A stretch of 64,000 bases of DNA from Gymnogyps californianus (Eukaryota; Chordata; Aves; Accipitriformes; Cathartidae): NCBI RefSeq assembly GCF_018139145.2, contig NC_059500.1:56323580-56387579 (forward strand), read 5' to 3'. Positions within the stretch are counted from its first letter, which is position 1. The number at the start of each line of letters is the position of its first letter. Positions 23,168 to 37,800 of this stretch are shown piece after piece. The notes below the pieces were generated by a model. The model had not been told where the DNA came from. It worked only from the letters and a program-made list of their open reading frames with translations, and ran no database searches. A program made the translations under genes and the position numbers.

Positions 23168-26100
23168 GTCTAGTGGCACCTGTTTTAGGTGCATCCCTTC
23201 CTCCGTGAATGGGCTGAAAGCGTAAGCATCAGGCAGCAGTCTCAACTGACAGATAAAGCCATTTTCCATTTCAGCTGTGTGGTGGACTACATCGATCTGT
23301 AAGTTCTGTGTGTATGCCCTGCCTATGGGCACACAGCTCAGGTTGATATTGTCATCGCCGGTTGATGAGGCAAGCGTAGTTCTGGCTGTCAGGCCCAATC
23401 TGCTGCCCATGAAAGACAGGGAACAGACCTGGGATGCTGTTCACGCGTGCTGAACTGGCTCCATGAAGTCATCTTTACTCTCATATGTGTTACAATTGGT
23501 TTGTGGTAAAGTGAAAGTCAGTTCTGAAAGTCAATTCAACTTTCCTGTGGATCATGGTTTTAAAATTTACCCTTTTAAAAGCAATCATCCCTGAGATGGC
23601 TAAAGACAAGAGAATTAAAACTTTCATTTAAAGGTGGAGAGTGCAATCACATCCACCATAAATACGAAGCTACTATTACTTTCTTGCACAATGAACCTTA
23701 ACACGTGCTTCAGCTGCACAGTTAGGGCAGCAAGCGGTTTTGCTCTATATTTTCGTTTGATCTTATAGTCTAACATAACCACCTACTGCTTCCCACCTGA
23801 AGAGAGTATGTGCCAGTTGCATGTACCTAGAGGAAAGAATAAAGAACGAGCAAAAGGAAGAAAAAGCAGAAGGGAAAAAAAGATTGCTAGAAAACACATG
23901 GAGCAGAGTCTGACGGCACTTGAGGCCAGTGATGCTATTCCTCCTCTCACAAAGGAGAGCTCCGTAATAACAAAAAGTATGCCCTAACAGAACATTTTTC
24001 AGGTTGTAAAGTCAGACACCCAAAGGTTAGCAGAAGACAAAGTAGAGGAGGTGTGAGGAGAAGGGTTCTGACCAGGAGAGGAATGGGTTCAAGCACCTCC
24101 ATCAGTGTGGAAACCAAGTGAGCTCACCGGCTCAGTGAAGGAGATTTGTCAGTGGTGGAGAGAGGCAGTCAGGGGGTCCGGAGGGAAGAAGTCCTATTTT
24201 TCCAGTGCCTGGAGGAAAAACTGAGGTTTTGATATGTAACTTTGCTTTAAAGATGTTGGAAACCTGTAATGAAAAATGAGAAGAGGAGCGTAAGGACTGG
24301 CTATCCTTGTCAGATGGTTACTGGAGCTGTTATGAGCAGGGCTTGTACCCTGCGGTGGTGAAGGACCTCAAAAAATGGACATAGAGCTGCGTGCAGGGAG
24401 AAGCTAGCAAAAGTGAAATACACAACTGCGTTTCAGTTATGACTGTGTGTTTCTCCCCTGATGAGCTCTGAGGCTGGTTTTCAACAGAGCTAGCTGTTCC
24501 TGAGCGTATTCATGCTCTCCTGAAAGGCACATTTCTTAAAATAATTCCCAACAATGCACAGAGCAGGTCGAAACAAGACCCTATCTCTTGCATCTGCTCA
24601 GATTGAGCTTTATGGGAGAAAGCATAAGTGGTTACTCATGGTAGTGGTGATGCACAGACATAGTGCAGTCCCTTTTTGTACAGCTTTTGCATCCCTTTCT
24701 CCCACCAGTGGCAGGCTGGCCCCAGTGCCCCAACCTTGCTGTGGGCCACTGGGCAATCCTGGCAGCTGTGGTGCAGCTGCTTCAGCCCTGGGAGCTGTTG
24801 GGTCCGTTTGAAGCTTGTCACCCTCTAACATGGTGGGGGAAAGCCTCATGTCTCTCCTGTGAAACCAATTGCAATGGCTTGCACCCCACAAGACCAAGCT
24901 GGAAAGCTTTTCCTCAGCAACAGGTTTGTAAAATGCAGTGATCAGGAGGTACCAGCCAAGCAGATGCCTTGGCTGGAGAGGACAGGGCTGCAGGGTGAGG
25001 GAGGTGTGGTTGCTCTGTGGGCCTTGCCTCCGGGCATGCTCCCCCATAACTGATTCAGAAAGTGGCAGGAGGGTCAGTAATGTGAAAGTACAATGTAACA
25101 AAAAAACTGCAGCGTAAAGCTTGAAAAGCTACGCATTTAATTAAATGTTTTTGGAGGGTTTTCAGGTTTGAGCCGTGCAGGATAGCTTTCTGCTTGCTGG
25201 GCAACTAGGCCTTGTCTTCATGTTAACATCATAAAGAAGCTTCAAAATGAAAGAAATTTTAGGGATGTTAAATATACAGGTTGGAAGATGTTTAATATTG
25301 GTAAGATTACCTATTTTTTTAATCAGCCTAGCTCTCCAAAATGACTGTGCGGTCTCTCCCTGTTCCCTTAACTTTTTTTTGCATGACTCATGGCAATTCA
25401 GGTTGAGCTTTTAAGGTCGAAAGTTGAAGACAGTTGAAAACAAAAAGTTAAAATGGGGAAAATCTTCTGATGTACAAGCAAATGCTCCTCTCCTTTCGAC
25501 AACACTGTAATTGAGGTGTTTGAGCAGAAGAGAGAAGGTGGCAGATTGTTTTTGGCAAAGGGATCTTTAACTGTGCACTTACAAACCCGCATTTGTACAA
25601 CAAGAGCAAGTCTAAGTTTTCTGACTGTGCTGCTTTTATGAAGCTGTTGTTTTGGGATTATATGAACAGGACGAGACCACCCTTCATATCCTGATTGGCA
25701 GGATTTTCTGGTTGCTGTCAATCCAAAGGGATTTTTTTCATGTGTCTTTGAAAGAACTCACATATGGAAATAGCTACGTTATAAATATACTCTGGCTGAC
25801 TAGACTGCTAATTCATGGGATATAAAGATAAAAGGGAAATTAACAATCTTTGTCCACTATGAATGAATCTGTATGTTCCCACTGTCTGCTATTACTCATA
25901 TATTCAGTTTGCAATCTGAAAAGTGCAAACCCCAGAACACTGAAATAGTTTTTTAAAATTAATCTAAAAATATTTAAATCTGCATTTTGCTTAGAAGTGA
26001 GGACTAATGTGCTGTACTCACAATACTGGCTCTTGGAAATGATACTAAGTGCACTTGGATCTGTCGTTCTGTCTGCTTGTCTGTCACACTGGGGTATTCT

Positions 26101-29100
26101 TTTTTCTTTCAAGCATTTCATAAGAAAAGGATGGAAATGGCTGTGCAGCAGTGGTCTCAGAGCAGGGCACCCTGAACACTTAGGGTCCCCTGTAGGAAGC
26201 TGATCAGTGGTCTATGCACTAGGGTCCTGAAGAATTAATCAGAAAAAGTGAAATGGAAAAAGAGGAAACATTTTTTAAAATACAAAACAAAAAAGCAGAA
26301 GCATAAGAAAATATAATTTGCTAGTCTGCCACCATCTGAAAAAATGCATGCAAGTAATCACTTGCACTTAGTCTCCTCAGTATGCATGATAAGATCTACA
26401 CAAAAACTGGTTCTACGTGGAAGCCTAAAAATGCAGAAATAAAACCCTGGAGAAATAAACCTGGAAGTATGTGATTGTAAGAAACTGAGGAAGCAGGTCA
26501 AACCATCTGCAAGGTTATTAGACTCCCGTAATGAGACCACTGGGGCAATGGAAATGAAAAAGCCCTACATTATCCAACAAGGTATGAGTAGTTGGGTGGT
26601 TTCATGCTGCACAGGGGTTGGATCTGCTAATATAATTCAGGCAGAAGGACCACTGACCTCGCTGCTGAAATCAGGCACGTTAGTGGATGTCCTTATCAGA
26701 TTTCATTAGTAAAATGGGTGCAGCTATTTAAAATGTATTTGTCCCACAGCTGCATGTTATAGAAGAGTGGGTGGAACAGGCTGCGTAAGCATGCCTCACC
26801 CCCTTCAGAGTGAAATTAGGTGGGTTTGCTTAACCTGGGGATGATATAATTAAAATGAACTAACTGCACTAGAGTGGGTGACATCTGCACAATCCTCTCT
26901 CATGATCCATTCTGCTGGTTGGCTGTGGGGTGGTTGCCTCCCGCAGAGTGATGGTAACAAGCACGTATGAGCTACTGTTGTCGTAAGCAACCCCAGACAC
27001 TTCTGTAGGAAATATTTCAGAGTGGCGTTAGTTTTGCTGGTGTCTAGTCTCAACTGATTGCTCATGTGAAGTCTGCCTCCTTTAGAACAATCCCTTTAGA
27101 ACTTACAATGTAGTTAATCCCAGTTTAATAAAAACTCTCATTAGGGGACAGCTTTTAATTTTTTTCCCTTAAGTAAGATCACATTTCTTTCTAAGCTCCC
27201 AGGCAGTGTTTGCATGTGCATTTATCAGACCTATGTCATCTTGGACCTGTCTGGTCTTGGTGCTGCTCTCATAGACTTCCAAGATAGATTGTACTAGACA
27301 CAATCCTGTTTCAATTTTAGTGTAACTTTCTTCACAGCAAGACTTCACTATTGTTGTCAGTTTTCATTATATTTATGTGGCTGGCTGGAGAGTTGATTCT
27401 CTCTCTTGTACAAATACTTTATATGCTGATTTTAAAAAATCGTCTTGGCCTATGAAACAAATAAAAAAGATCAAGAGTTAGTGTTTCTAGAAAAGTCCTA
27501 TAGCTTGTAGTAGAAAATGGCAAGGTCTGTAAAGAATTAAGCAGCTTGCAGAATTCGCTGGCAAGATATCACTCTATATTGATAGATATTTCTCTAGGTT
27601 TATATCTGCCGCTTATCTTGCTCAACTCTATTTCTTTTAGGGACATTTCTGTGATACCTTGTCTGTCATCTTTATACTGTTCCCATCTCCGTTAATTTTA
27701 TGATAGCTCTCCATAGGGTAGAAATACATTTCTTGTTTTCACACAACTCCATCGTTCTCATTTTACTGCACCCTGTCTTTTAGTTGGCTAATTAGTGTCT
27801 CAATCATAATTTATTCTTTAACAATTTTCCATTCAGAACTGTAAGTACTGAAAAAAGTACCATACAAATGGACAATCCCAGCTCCAAAAACACAAGCCAA
27901 CATTCTCCACTGACGTAAATTGACAGAGGTCTGTTGAACAAGAATGCTCACACTACAAGAGATTTTTCAATCCAGGAAGTAATTCACTGAAAGGAAATGG
28001 TGTCTGGCTCCATCTAAATTAAATCATTTATATGATTGGACTGGATATACAGTATTTTTTCAGACAGGGTAAACAGAATGATAGGACACCAGAAGGCTTA
28101 TTTACAAAGTGGCTATTCTCTCTTCAGCTGTAATTTCATTGCAGGCTGATCACTAGGGAAATTTATGCTGTATGATCCACCATGCCATCATACTATATCT
28201 GGGAATAGCATTAGCAGTGATCCCTATTTAGTGTTTCATCATTTACAAGTACTGAAATGACTGACACCCTGCATGTGTTTTTAGATCAGATTTTTGCATC
28301 ATGAACCAGTGGGCAAAAAAATTTAGCTGTATCACACTACACAAGCCATAGACTGTACTAATGGGACAAATCTGGTAAGACGGTGTGTATGCAGCCTTGT
28401 TACTTAAACTAGGATATTAATCTGTTGAAGGTGTAACACACTGCAACTTGACAGTGACTTGCTCTTCTCAGAGATATCCCATATGATTTTTTTCCAACTA
28501 GGGTTGTTTTTCCTTTTAATGATTCACCACTTTTTGTCACATCATCGATATTAATTTGGCTGTCGCCAGGAAAATACGGTAGATATACCGGGCCTTTCAC
28601 CATTTCACTACAGGCACAGAAAAGCCCCTGGGAACATCTGAGAGGCTCTCTTCTACTTCATTTCTGCTTATTTGAAGACATAAGAGAGCATAGCTCAGTT
28701 TTCAATGAAAATGAAAAGGAAATTTGTTAAAAGGACCAAACATATGTTTTTCCAAATTATATTTTTGTGGCTGGCAAAGGGGAAACTTTGAGATTCACTG
28801 ATACTGAGTCACATGGGAATGAACTAGGTCACTCCCCCACATCTCCTCCTGCTCATGTAGAGGTAGCTTATAATCTTCATAGTGGTTGTTACCTGCAATC
28901 AAAACAGAAGGGGGAAAAAAGAAAATACAAAAACAGGAAAGAAAAAAGGCTTAGTTCTGTTTCATTTAGTCTCTTACATGTATTTCTAGTGTTTGTGTAA
29001 GCCTTCCTGCGCTTTTTAAGGTATATACCCCTGAGAATTAGAAACTGAATATCTCTATTTTCTTTATTACTTGAGTTATTTTATAGCCAACATTCCAGTT

Positions 29101-32100
29101 GCTTTCTCTCTGTGCTCAAAAACAGCTTAAAATGTTCTCTGCGAAGTCTGATGATGGCAATTCCATCAGGATCTCATTAAAACAAATAAATCCAAGAGTT
29201 TAGTCATCACTTAAAAGTGATGCTTTCCATTAGAAAAAGAAACTCTGAGCCGCTAAGTTCAGAGTCTTCTGCTTATTCCTTAAGTTGTAAAGGTATTCCT
29301 ACTTTCTTAACTTCAATCTCATAACATGTCTGGTTGTTTTTTTCTCTCTTTTTACATGATGCAGATCTCTGAAACATCTTTAAGATAAGGATTACATCTT
29401 TCTTTTTTAGCTTGTCTGAGGCCAAGTTAACAAAAACCATAATCGTTCCAGAGCATTCTTATGTCCTCCCTGCAGTCTGTAATAATAATCTATCTCAGAG
29501 GACCTGGCAGCTCTACTGCCCTTGTCTTCTAACTAGTCCTCCATCATTGATTTAGGCTTCCCTTTACAAGGACCACTCTTCAGTGGTGCTGAGTGAAGTA
29601 TGATCTTGTCAGACCAGCCACATGCATTTACTATATAAAATAGCTAGACTGCCGAGAACTCCAGATCCATTTCAATACAAAGTACAGCAGCTTCTCCAGT
29701 ATATATTTATTTGCTTAAATTAATACAATACATCATACATGCTTTTACTATTGAGATAGAAAGCCAAAAACTAAATATTCACAGATAGTTGGTTGATTTT
29801 TTGAGTTGGGGCTTTAAATAGGAACCCAGTGTTCTATGATGTGAAATAAATATACACCACATTATTTGCAAAATCTGTTAGGAGTACAAAATGTTAGCTC
29901 TGTTACATCTTGTTCAGCTAAGCAGACATAACTTATTTTCAAAACTGTTAATAATTATTAAAACCTTCTGGGAATAATAAATATAGTACTTATATTACTT
30001 CTTAACTGTACACTCTTAACAGCAGAGTCCAGCAGCACCATATGAAGAGAGAAATCAGAGAATAGCTATTAGACCAACATAGACTTGTAAAAAGGTGGGT
30101 GCAGTAGCATTACTTGGTCTTTCCAGTAACTTGTTTTATAGGACACAGCACAGGATAAACTTTTATTATAATATTATCATAAACTGTTTTATCCTTTGAG
30201 CTGCTGAACACAGAGGACCTGTCTGCCTTCACAGACTGGAGGCTGCCTGGCAGCCAGGAGAACTCACGTTCACAAGGAGATGGCTGAGTCCTGGTGGCCA
30301 GACTCAAAACACCTTGTTCGAGGGTTACCTACAACTTCACTTTCTCAGTAAATACGTTGTATTTCTTTACCCTCAAATTTTACTAAGCCGACTTTTGACT
30401 TTTCATCCACCTCCTCTGTTCTGTACAGTGTCTTGCAGAATGCTCCCTGCTGCAAAAGAGCCTCTAATTTAACAAAACACATGCTTTCACTTGCCCAGAC
30501 TCATTGTGGTGTGGTCAATTTACCCTTCCTCAGCCTGGCTTCTTGAAGCATCTCAGTTTGTATGAGTTTGGAAAGCATCTCAGTTGTACGACTTTGTGGC
30601 CACTCTTATTTGCTCTGATGCTCTCCAAAAGGATGAAGTTAGGCTTCATATAATAATGCAGGGAAATGGTATAGATGTGATTTAATATACAGGTGGTGGA
30701 GGCTGGGCTTTAATTTCATGTGTTACCACAAGCTGAAAATCCAAATAGCAGAGAAGAGTCAGATAAATACATTTTTTTCCACAACATAGCAAGAAGGTAG
30801 ATGATAGATTAGGAAGGAGGAAAAAAAGAAAATGTGTCCCCCAAGGTCTAGGACACAGGCAATGTCTCTACAGGACTCCTGAGCCTCTATTCAAAGCAAA
30901 ACAAGGAAGCTAATCCCTAGAAAATTAGAAATGGGAAATAACTTCATTATGAGAGCAAATTTCTATAAAGCATTTTCAAAGCCATTAAAAAGCAAAGGCT
31001 GTTACTGTCTGTTCCCAAAATGGTGCCAATGTAAATAGCGTGAAAATAACTTATGTTTGAAAAGCAAGGTGCTTCACAATGAAGGCTGTTATTTCAGTTT
31101 TAATTTGTCCCTTGGGACCTCTTTAAAACAAGTGTCTTAGACCCAGCTGCATTATGTTCTGCAGTAGGGGAACTATCATCTCCTAATCTCTCTGCTTGAG
31201 TCACTTGGTACTGTCTCCTTGTCTCAGTAACAGTTTTGTTTGCAATTCCTCTGACTGGTGACTTACAGTTTTAGATGAGTTCTCTACTATTTTAACATGA
31301 ATTAGCCTCAGGTATTTGTGAATTGGCTTAGTGTGACTATGTGACTGGGCACAGTCTCAAGGCCTCATTGTAATGGAATATTTGTCACTTTCTAGGAAGA
31401 ATGCAAGAAAAGGGATTCACATGAATTATTCCCAAATAGCATTGCCATTCTGGGAACGTCTACTCTTTTCCACCTGGCTGTATGTGGTTGGTAGTTGCTT
31501 TTGCTCCAATGAGAAGTGGGATTGTAGAAGTGGATAAATTGGGTGCAGTGACGGTGTGGTTTAAAGTGTTTGGGTTAACCATTCAGACAATCCAGAACTG
31601 TTTGCAGGTTTCCTTTCCTAAGGACACATCTGGCACTTTCCCTTACGAGGTCTGTAAAGGAACTCTGGACTGCATACTTCCAGTAGATGTCATTTTTGTG
31701 GTTACGATGTTATCTACTGGGAGCTGAGGTCTGCTGAAAATATCTCCTTTGCTCCATTTGCCTTGAGTGCTGTTGATATGTAATCATTTGTCTCTTTCTT
31801 GATAAGGATTGTCTAGCTGTCCCATAACACTCTCCAATGCATAGACAACAGGGCTTTGCAATGGAAGGGCTGTATGCCTTTCTGCTTTACCCACCACAGA
31901 AGTGAAGGGACTTGCTAAGTTCAACACATCTGCACGATCACCATTCTAGAAATTGCAACCAGGTTCCTGATTCCTTGCTTATTCCTCTTATCATAGGAAC
32001 GAATATGGCTGCAAAGGTGGAGTGGACTGATCTTGCGTCATGCACAGCTGGAAACTACACCACCTTGAGAGAGACATTTCTAAGAGTCAGTGGCTCCCAG

Positions 32101-33527
32101 CTCTTGGCTGTATACATTCTCAAATAGGAGCTTTTGTCTGGCAGAGACAAGATATTGCCAAGAAGGTAATCGAAGGACTTGTTCCCATTTCTAAGAGACA
32201 ATTCTTAGACCATGATGAATTTCTACTTGATCATTTCCCCTCTAGTCTAAGAAAGAATGCAGTTACACACATTACTCTGAAAATTTTCTAATTCTTCTGC
32301 TTGACCACAATGTCTTCCTAGAAAGAAAGATGGCTCCTTTTTCAAGAGGAGTTATCTTACAGTGGAAGCAAGGAAGTTGAATGTATGTGGTAAAACAGTT
32401 CACCACCAAAAAAACATGGCTATGTACCTCTGAAATATACCTCATTTTGAAAGACATCATTAATTCTAGGCCTAAAATGACCTACATTCCATTTCAATTT
32501 GGTATACCCTTTTTATTTTAAAAAAGTATGTACATCAGCTGTAGAGTTAATTACATTTAGAAGAGTCACCCATATGTTACAGCTTCTTTTATCAACAGCT
32601 TTTTCTGCTCTTTATTCAGAGTCTTTATTATGCCATGTTTGAGCCCTGAAAAATGAAACCACCTTCTGCAACCTCGGACTACACAAATCCAGTTTTATAT
32701 GATGAATAAGGGCTGCTGCCCTGTGAACACTGATTAACTGGTAGGTGTGAGAATCATTAGTTCTGTAAGGTGAGTGGTTTCTTATAATGGCAGAGAGCTG
32801 CAGCTACAGGACTCTAGCCTTAGCAAGCCATAAGTATATGACTATATTTAATTATAACTTGCTATATATTAAGCACGATAGAAAGGTATTTCAAATCAAG
32901 AGCTTGGCAGGTAAGTGAAGAAGGTAGTAATATTTGGAAAAGATGTACCATATATATGGATTTTAACCTTTTGAGCTGGGATGTCAGAATGACATAGGAC
33001 TAATTAAATGACTTTTATAAAATCTTTATTTCCTATAAGCAATAGGATGACATGGGGCTGTTTGTCATCTATCTTGAAGATGCAGGAATCAAGGTGCTGG
33101 TCAAACTATTCATGCAATTAATGGAAAGTGCTTAACGGAATGTGCTTTTAGCATCTTTGTTATGAACATATAATTGTATAGGAATCAGAGGATGAAAAGT
33201 TGGGAATGACTGAGTAAAAACAGCGTGAGTGGAATTCTTCTGAAAGGCCTGGAGCTTACTGGTCAAGCCATGTTGATAAGGGAAAATTTCTGACTCCGAT
33301 AAGAGGAAATCCAAAAATGGTTTTCCTCTATGAGATACAGCTTGCCCTGTAAGGGCTCTTTTTTGGCATACCTTTTAAGATAAAATCTGATCAGACCTGT
33401 ATATTTCAAAATCATCCTTGCTAACCAAGATAAACTGAAGACACAAATGGCAAAATTACATCATTTTCTCAATGAAATCACTCATATTGCTTTATGTGTA
33501 ATTACAGCAAGACTTGCAAATGCTACA

Positions 33528-33545
33528 TGCTGCTGCTGCTGCTGC
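33528..33545. repeat. (TGC)6 trinucleotide repeat
   Basis: Six exact TGC units on the plus strand (GCA on the ZNF366 strand), about 0.8 kb beyond the ZNF366 stop. Confidence 0.9.
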
Positions 33546-34162
33546 TCATTAGATATATTGGTCTGAGCAGACAGTGGAACAAAATGTCAACACAGTCCAT
33601 GCTATTTCACTTGAAGAATTGCTGAATACTCCCATACTGATTGAAACAGCAAAGCACGAACATGCCTTGGGCCAGAGGAAAAGCTTCTGTGACCATAATA
33701 AATTCCAGTCCTTTCAAAGCCTTACAGAGCTGCCCTTCACTATCTCACAAGACATTAGTATTTCTTCTTCATTTGTTTCCCATTTCTCATTGTAAGTGGT
33801 TGAACTAATAGTCACTTCAGTAAATGAAAGTGTTTGGACTGTGTTAGTTCTGAGAGTGACAGCACTTTCATGCACACCATGTTTAATAGTACTCTTGCTT
33901 ATACTCTGAAATACTTAGTATTTTCAGATTTTTTTTGAGAAGTATGGTTAGAAGTGTTCATAGATATTTAGTCAGATAATAAATCAAACACTAATGTATG
34001 TTGCTTTTTGATAGACAGAAAATTGCATATAAGTCTCTACCACCCCAGATAAAGAAAAATAAAGTTCTGTACCCACCCCATTTTCTGCTTATACATCAAA
34101 TGGATAAGTATAAAAATGTTATTGTTCAATATCTATTGCATTTCTTGGTGACCTTGGACTGC

Positions 34163-34223
34163 TTTATTCTTTTAATGTACGTGTTTTACCTTAAATTAAT
34201 TTTATTAATTTGGCTTGTTTATT
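34163..34223 (-). terminator. Cluster of three candidate poly(A) signals 3' of ZNF366
   Basis: Read on the minus strand, AATAAA occurs at 34218-34223, 34201-34206 and 34163-34168, which is 97-157 nt beyond the ZNF366 stop. They could end a short 3' UTR. Such hexamers are common in AT-rich DNA and no clear GU-rich downstream element is seen, so a longer 3' UTR is equally possible. Confidence 0.25.
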
Positions 34224-34319
34224 TCTAAAGACTACTACAAACTTCCAGGCTTTGGTAAATTACAGTTCATGTTAAAAGCTATCTGGTTCCCATTTTCCAG
34301 CTGTTTTAACATGTCCATT

Positions 34320-34858
34320 TTAAATGCCTATAAGCATTGTTTGTTTTTCCATTTTTCTTTCCAGCAATTCTTTCAAACTCTTGTTCCTGTGCTTGTAATA
34401 CAAGTAATCAGAGAGAGAGTGGCCAAGTCTGGCCTTTTCAAAGGATCTAAAGCTGAGGTGTTCTTTGTTGTTTGCAAGGTCTCTCTCTGCTTGGCTCTCC
34501 TGTTTGTCTGAATTTCCTATTCTCTTCTCCAGTCCTCCCTCACTTAGCACTTCTTCCTTCTCATTGCAGTAGGACTCTCTGAAGTCCTTCATCATGCACT
34601 CAGGTTTGCCAGACAGATCTTGAGCCACGTACAGCTTGTTGTTGTCGTTGACATGGTACATGGCAGGGCTGTACCGCTCTGCCTCATAGCAGTTGTCTTC
34701 CTCTTCTTCCTGGCATGAGCTTCCCTTGGCACTCTCGCCATCCGAATGAAATGAGATTCCCTTCCCTTGGCTTTTCTGGGAAAGATCAAAGGGTTCTTCC
34801 TGTTCCAAGCTTCTCAAGACATTTGTCTGGGACAGAGCAATTCTTCCTCTTCCAAAAC
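34320..34858 (-). CDS. ZNF366: ZNF366 last coding exon: C-terminal acidic region with PFDLS motif
   Basis: This exon begins at 34858 after an acceptor CACTACAAG. Its first two bases complete Gly556, and it continues FGRGRIALSQ and then LRSLEQEEPFDLSQK. The PFDLS motif (residues 578-582) fits the PxDLS consensus recognised by CtBP corepressors. An acidic stretch EEEEDNCYE follows. A second DLS occurs in the context AQDLSG, which lacks the Pro of the consensus. The protein ends in a basic, Lys/Glu-rich segment (KELLERKMEKQ). The stop codon occupies 34320-34322. Confidence 0.94.
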
Positions 34859-37800
34859 CTTGTAGTGGTTTGAGAGGAGGAGAAAAGGAACAATTTATAT
34901 ATAGGAAATTTTACTACATGATACATGGTTAAAAAAAGCAAAACTTGAGGCAGCCTTCTATTTCATACTTTACCTATATCTTTCTTACATTCAGCTGTCG
35001 CCAGGTACTTTACTTTTTACATCTCATGGCACCTCCTTTGAGAAGCTGTTAAAAGAAGTACTATTGTATACACTTCACAGCCAGGTCAGGACACAAAAAA
35101 CATTGTGCTGTACATGCCAGACACTTGATGAGGGAGCTAGGGATAAAAGTGAAGTGGCCTGGCCTCTTGTAAACTATTTTTGCCAGTGAACATACCCACT
35201 TCCTCCTTCCTATTTTTTTTAAATGAAAACTTTGATCTAAAGCATCACAAGCCATAATCAAAGTCCCAGGTTATGTACATTTTTTTTTCCAGAGGAGTGG
35301 AAGAGATTAAAAACATATTAATGTGTTTGTTCTACGGACACTCTGGTTCAAAGTTACTACTTTAAAAATTAAAAGACAACCAAGTCTCAGCAGTCTACAA
35401 CATCCACTCTCCTTAATTTTTCCTCTTTCATCCACTGAGAAGCCACTCATGCCACTGAAAAGCTCTATGCACTAGATAGTGCTTCAGCTTGAGGAAATCG
35501 TTATAAACAAATGATGGTTTTGAGCAGTGCAGTAGAAGCCTAAGTGTAGTCCTGGATCTGGTTTGTCTTAATATTTGTCAGAGTGTCTCCTCTCTTGCTG
35601 GAAATCCACAGTTACCCAGGAGGCACCTGTGGATTCTAAATATGCTCTGAGCATCAGGACGCACCGAAGAAGATTCAGACACTGCAGGCATAGTCCATCT
35701 TAATTAAAAGAATAGTGACAGCACTGCAGTGAGGATTTCACCCAATAGCAAATATCTATGAAAGCCACTATTTTACGGCTTTGGTTTGGTTTGGTTTGGT
35801 TTGGTTTTATCGCTCAGTAATGGAATCCAGTTTCTGCAGGATCTATGCAGCCTCACTAGATACAGCTACTACTTTGCAACAGGTTGTATTTGTTAAAATG
35901 GTTCATGAGCAGGTGGCAGCCCTTACAAATTGTCTTGTGTCTGATAAGCCTCAAGGGCTGAAGAATCTCTGTACACTGAAAAGCTCTTAGGCTGGCTTCA
36001 ATTACAAGTAATTGTGTGACTAGCATGGTGCTGTAGGAGATTCACAGGAAAAAAAGAGCCATTTATTTCATTACCTGTTAGGATCTTTGTAAATTTTATG
36101 CCAGATGTCATTAAAGTATGTGTGTTACATACTTGCTAGGCTATCCTAAAGCTTGAATTTGAGGAATACTAAGAAATCTTACTCATGAAAGAATTATTTA
36201 TCCAGAAAGTCTTAACAAACAAAATATCTTGGATACTCAAACTCTCAAAATAATCCTTCCTAATTCCCCCACTTCTTTAGATAGCATTGGCATGTGTGCA
36301 CACATGAGGCTGACTTTAGGAAGTGTATGTGGTAGGTGGGAGATAGAAAATGCTTTGCAGGAGACCCTGGGTAGTCAAAAATCCATACACTTTGAGATGG
36401 GGGAGGAGTGTCTCCTGTTCACATGCTTCTTTGTAAACTGGGTCTTGAGTCTATGGCCTTCGCCTAACGTTGGCTATGTCAATATGGTACAGAATAACCA
36501 AGGCTCCTGGATGTAGAGCCATTCAGGCTTCCATTCCCATTCCAGACTGGAATCCAATAAGCAGTGAGCAAGACCCATGAAATCTTCTAGATTTTTCGCT
36601 TCTGTCAGCTTTGAATGAATTTATGATTCATGAGGTACCTCAAACATGAGAGAAAAACTGTAAACTCCTAAACAGTTGTGTCTGGGGAAAAATGTCTGCT
36701 TGTCCATGGCTGCTAGGCTGTGGTCTGTCAGCCTCTGGGAATCAAGCCCCTTGAAACTGTAACATTTATTCAAAAATAATGGAACTACACCTTCAGTCGG
36801 GAAGATCATGTCATCCAATCATTCCTCTGTCCAACTACATGTGCCACAGCCTCAGTAAGGCTGCGTCTCCACCAGCTCGCTCTCCTCTGTTTCTCGGGGT
36901 ACCTACATGTTGGGAGAAGTGGTGCTGTGGATATTGCACCTTCTCACAGTGATGGATGGGGAGCCCTGGGCTTAAGTGCAAGAACGTTTGGTATGGCTTG
37001 ATAAATCCTCTGCTCTTACACTACTGACCGTATTCTCCCTAATACCTGACAGCAACTTTGTGCGCTAAAATTATTTCTTTTGTGCTCATAAATACTGTCT
37101 CATTTTGTCTCCGTCTACTCCTCCATCTCAGTCTGTACCTCTGTGTCATCAGATATCTAGTCTGAAAAGTCTCTCAGACAAGTGTGAATACCTTGGGGAT
37201 CTCTGATCTGTAGCACTGGAGTAATATAGATAGTTAATAACAACCTCCCAGGCTTATGGGATTCAATCTCTGCCAATAGCATTGGATCTATGGTACAAGA
37301 ACGTGGATCTGTGGTAAAAAGCACATTTAGGTTTACTGATATGCATCTTCAAATCTCTCAGAATAACCTCACTGCAAAATATTACCTTGAGAATGAAATC
37401 CTCTTTCCATGACCCCATGTTTGACTTTCATGTGCCTGGTTAGGTTGCCCTTCAAGGTGAATTTGCTGGGACAGTAGAGGCACTTGAAAGGCTTACTGTC
37501 CGAGTGCAAGTGCATGTGTCCCATTAAATTATGCATTCTGTTAAATTCCTTTCCACACAGCTGTAAAAACAGTAAAAATGAAAATTATTAGTTCAAAAGA
37601 AAGTTTTAAAAGGAAATAGGACCTACTCTTCTCAACTTAAGCCCTGGCAGCTTCTGGCTGCAATATTTTTTTCAAAGATACAGACAAAAATCCTACAGAC
37701 AAGAATATATGGTTGAGTCTGATTTATCTAGGGCCTTCTGCACTGCTGCCATTGTTTAAATTTGGTGACTAGGACACATAGTCAAGGATTCTCCAAAAGA

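Larger units (their letters stand above)
21566..34162. other. Gene-poor stretch, no gene seen; ZNF366 3' UTR may reach into its right end
   Basis: This is 12.6 kb with no recognisable exon. It holds a diverged duplicated segment (22869-22961 and 23081-23167), a more GC-rich block at about 24550-25060 of unknown origin, and a (TGC)6 repeat at 33528. Depending on poly(A) use, its right end may be ZNF366 3' UTR. Confidence 0.55.

Noticed and set aside
24610..25101. 163-codon minus-strand open frame in a more GC-rich block
   Set aside because: Several frames on both strands are open here because of base composition. No domain was recognised, and I could not assign the block to a repeat family.
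31482..32291. Consecutive plus-strand open frames suggesting a decayed gene or transposon
   Set aside because: The frames have no recognisable motif and no splice logic linking them.
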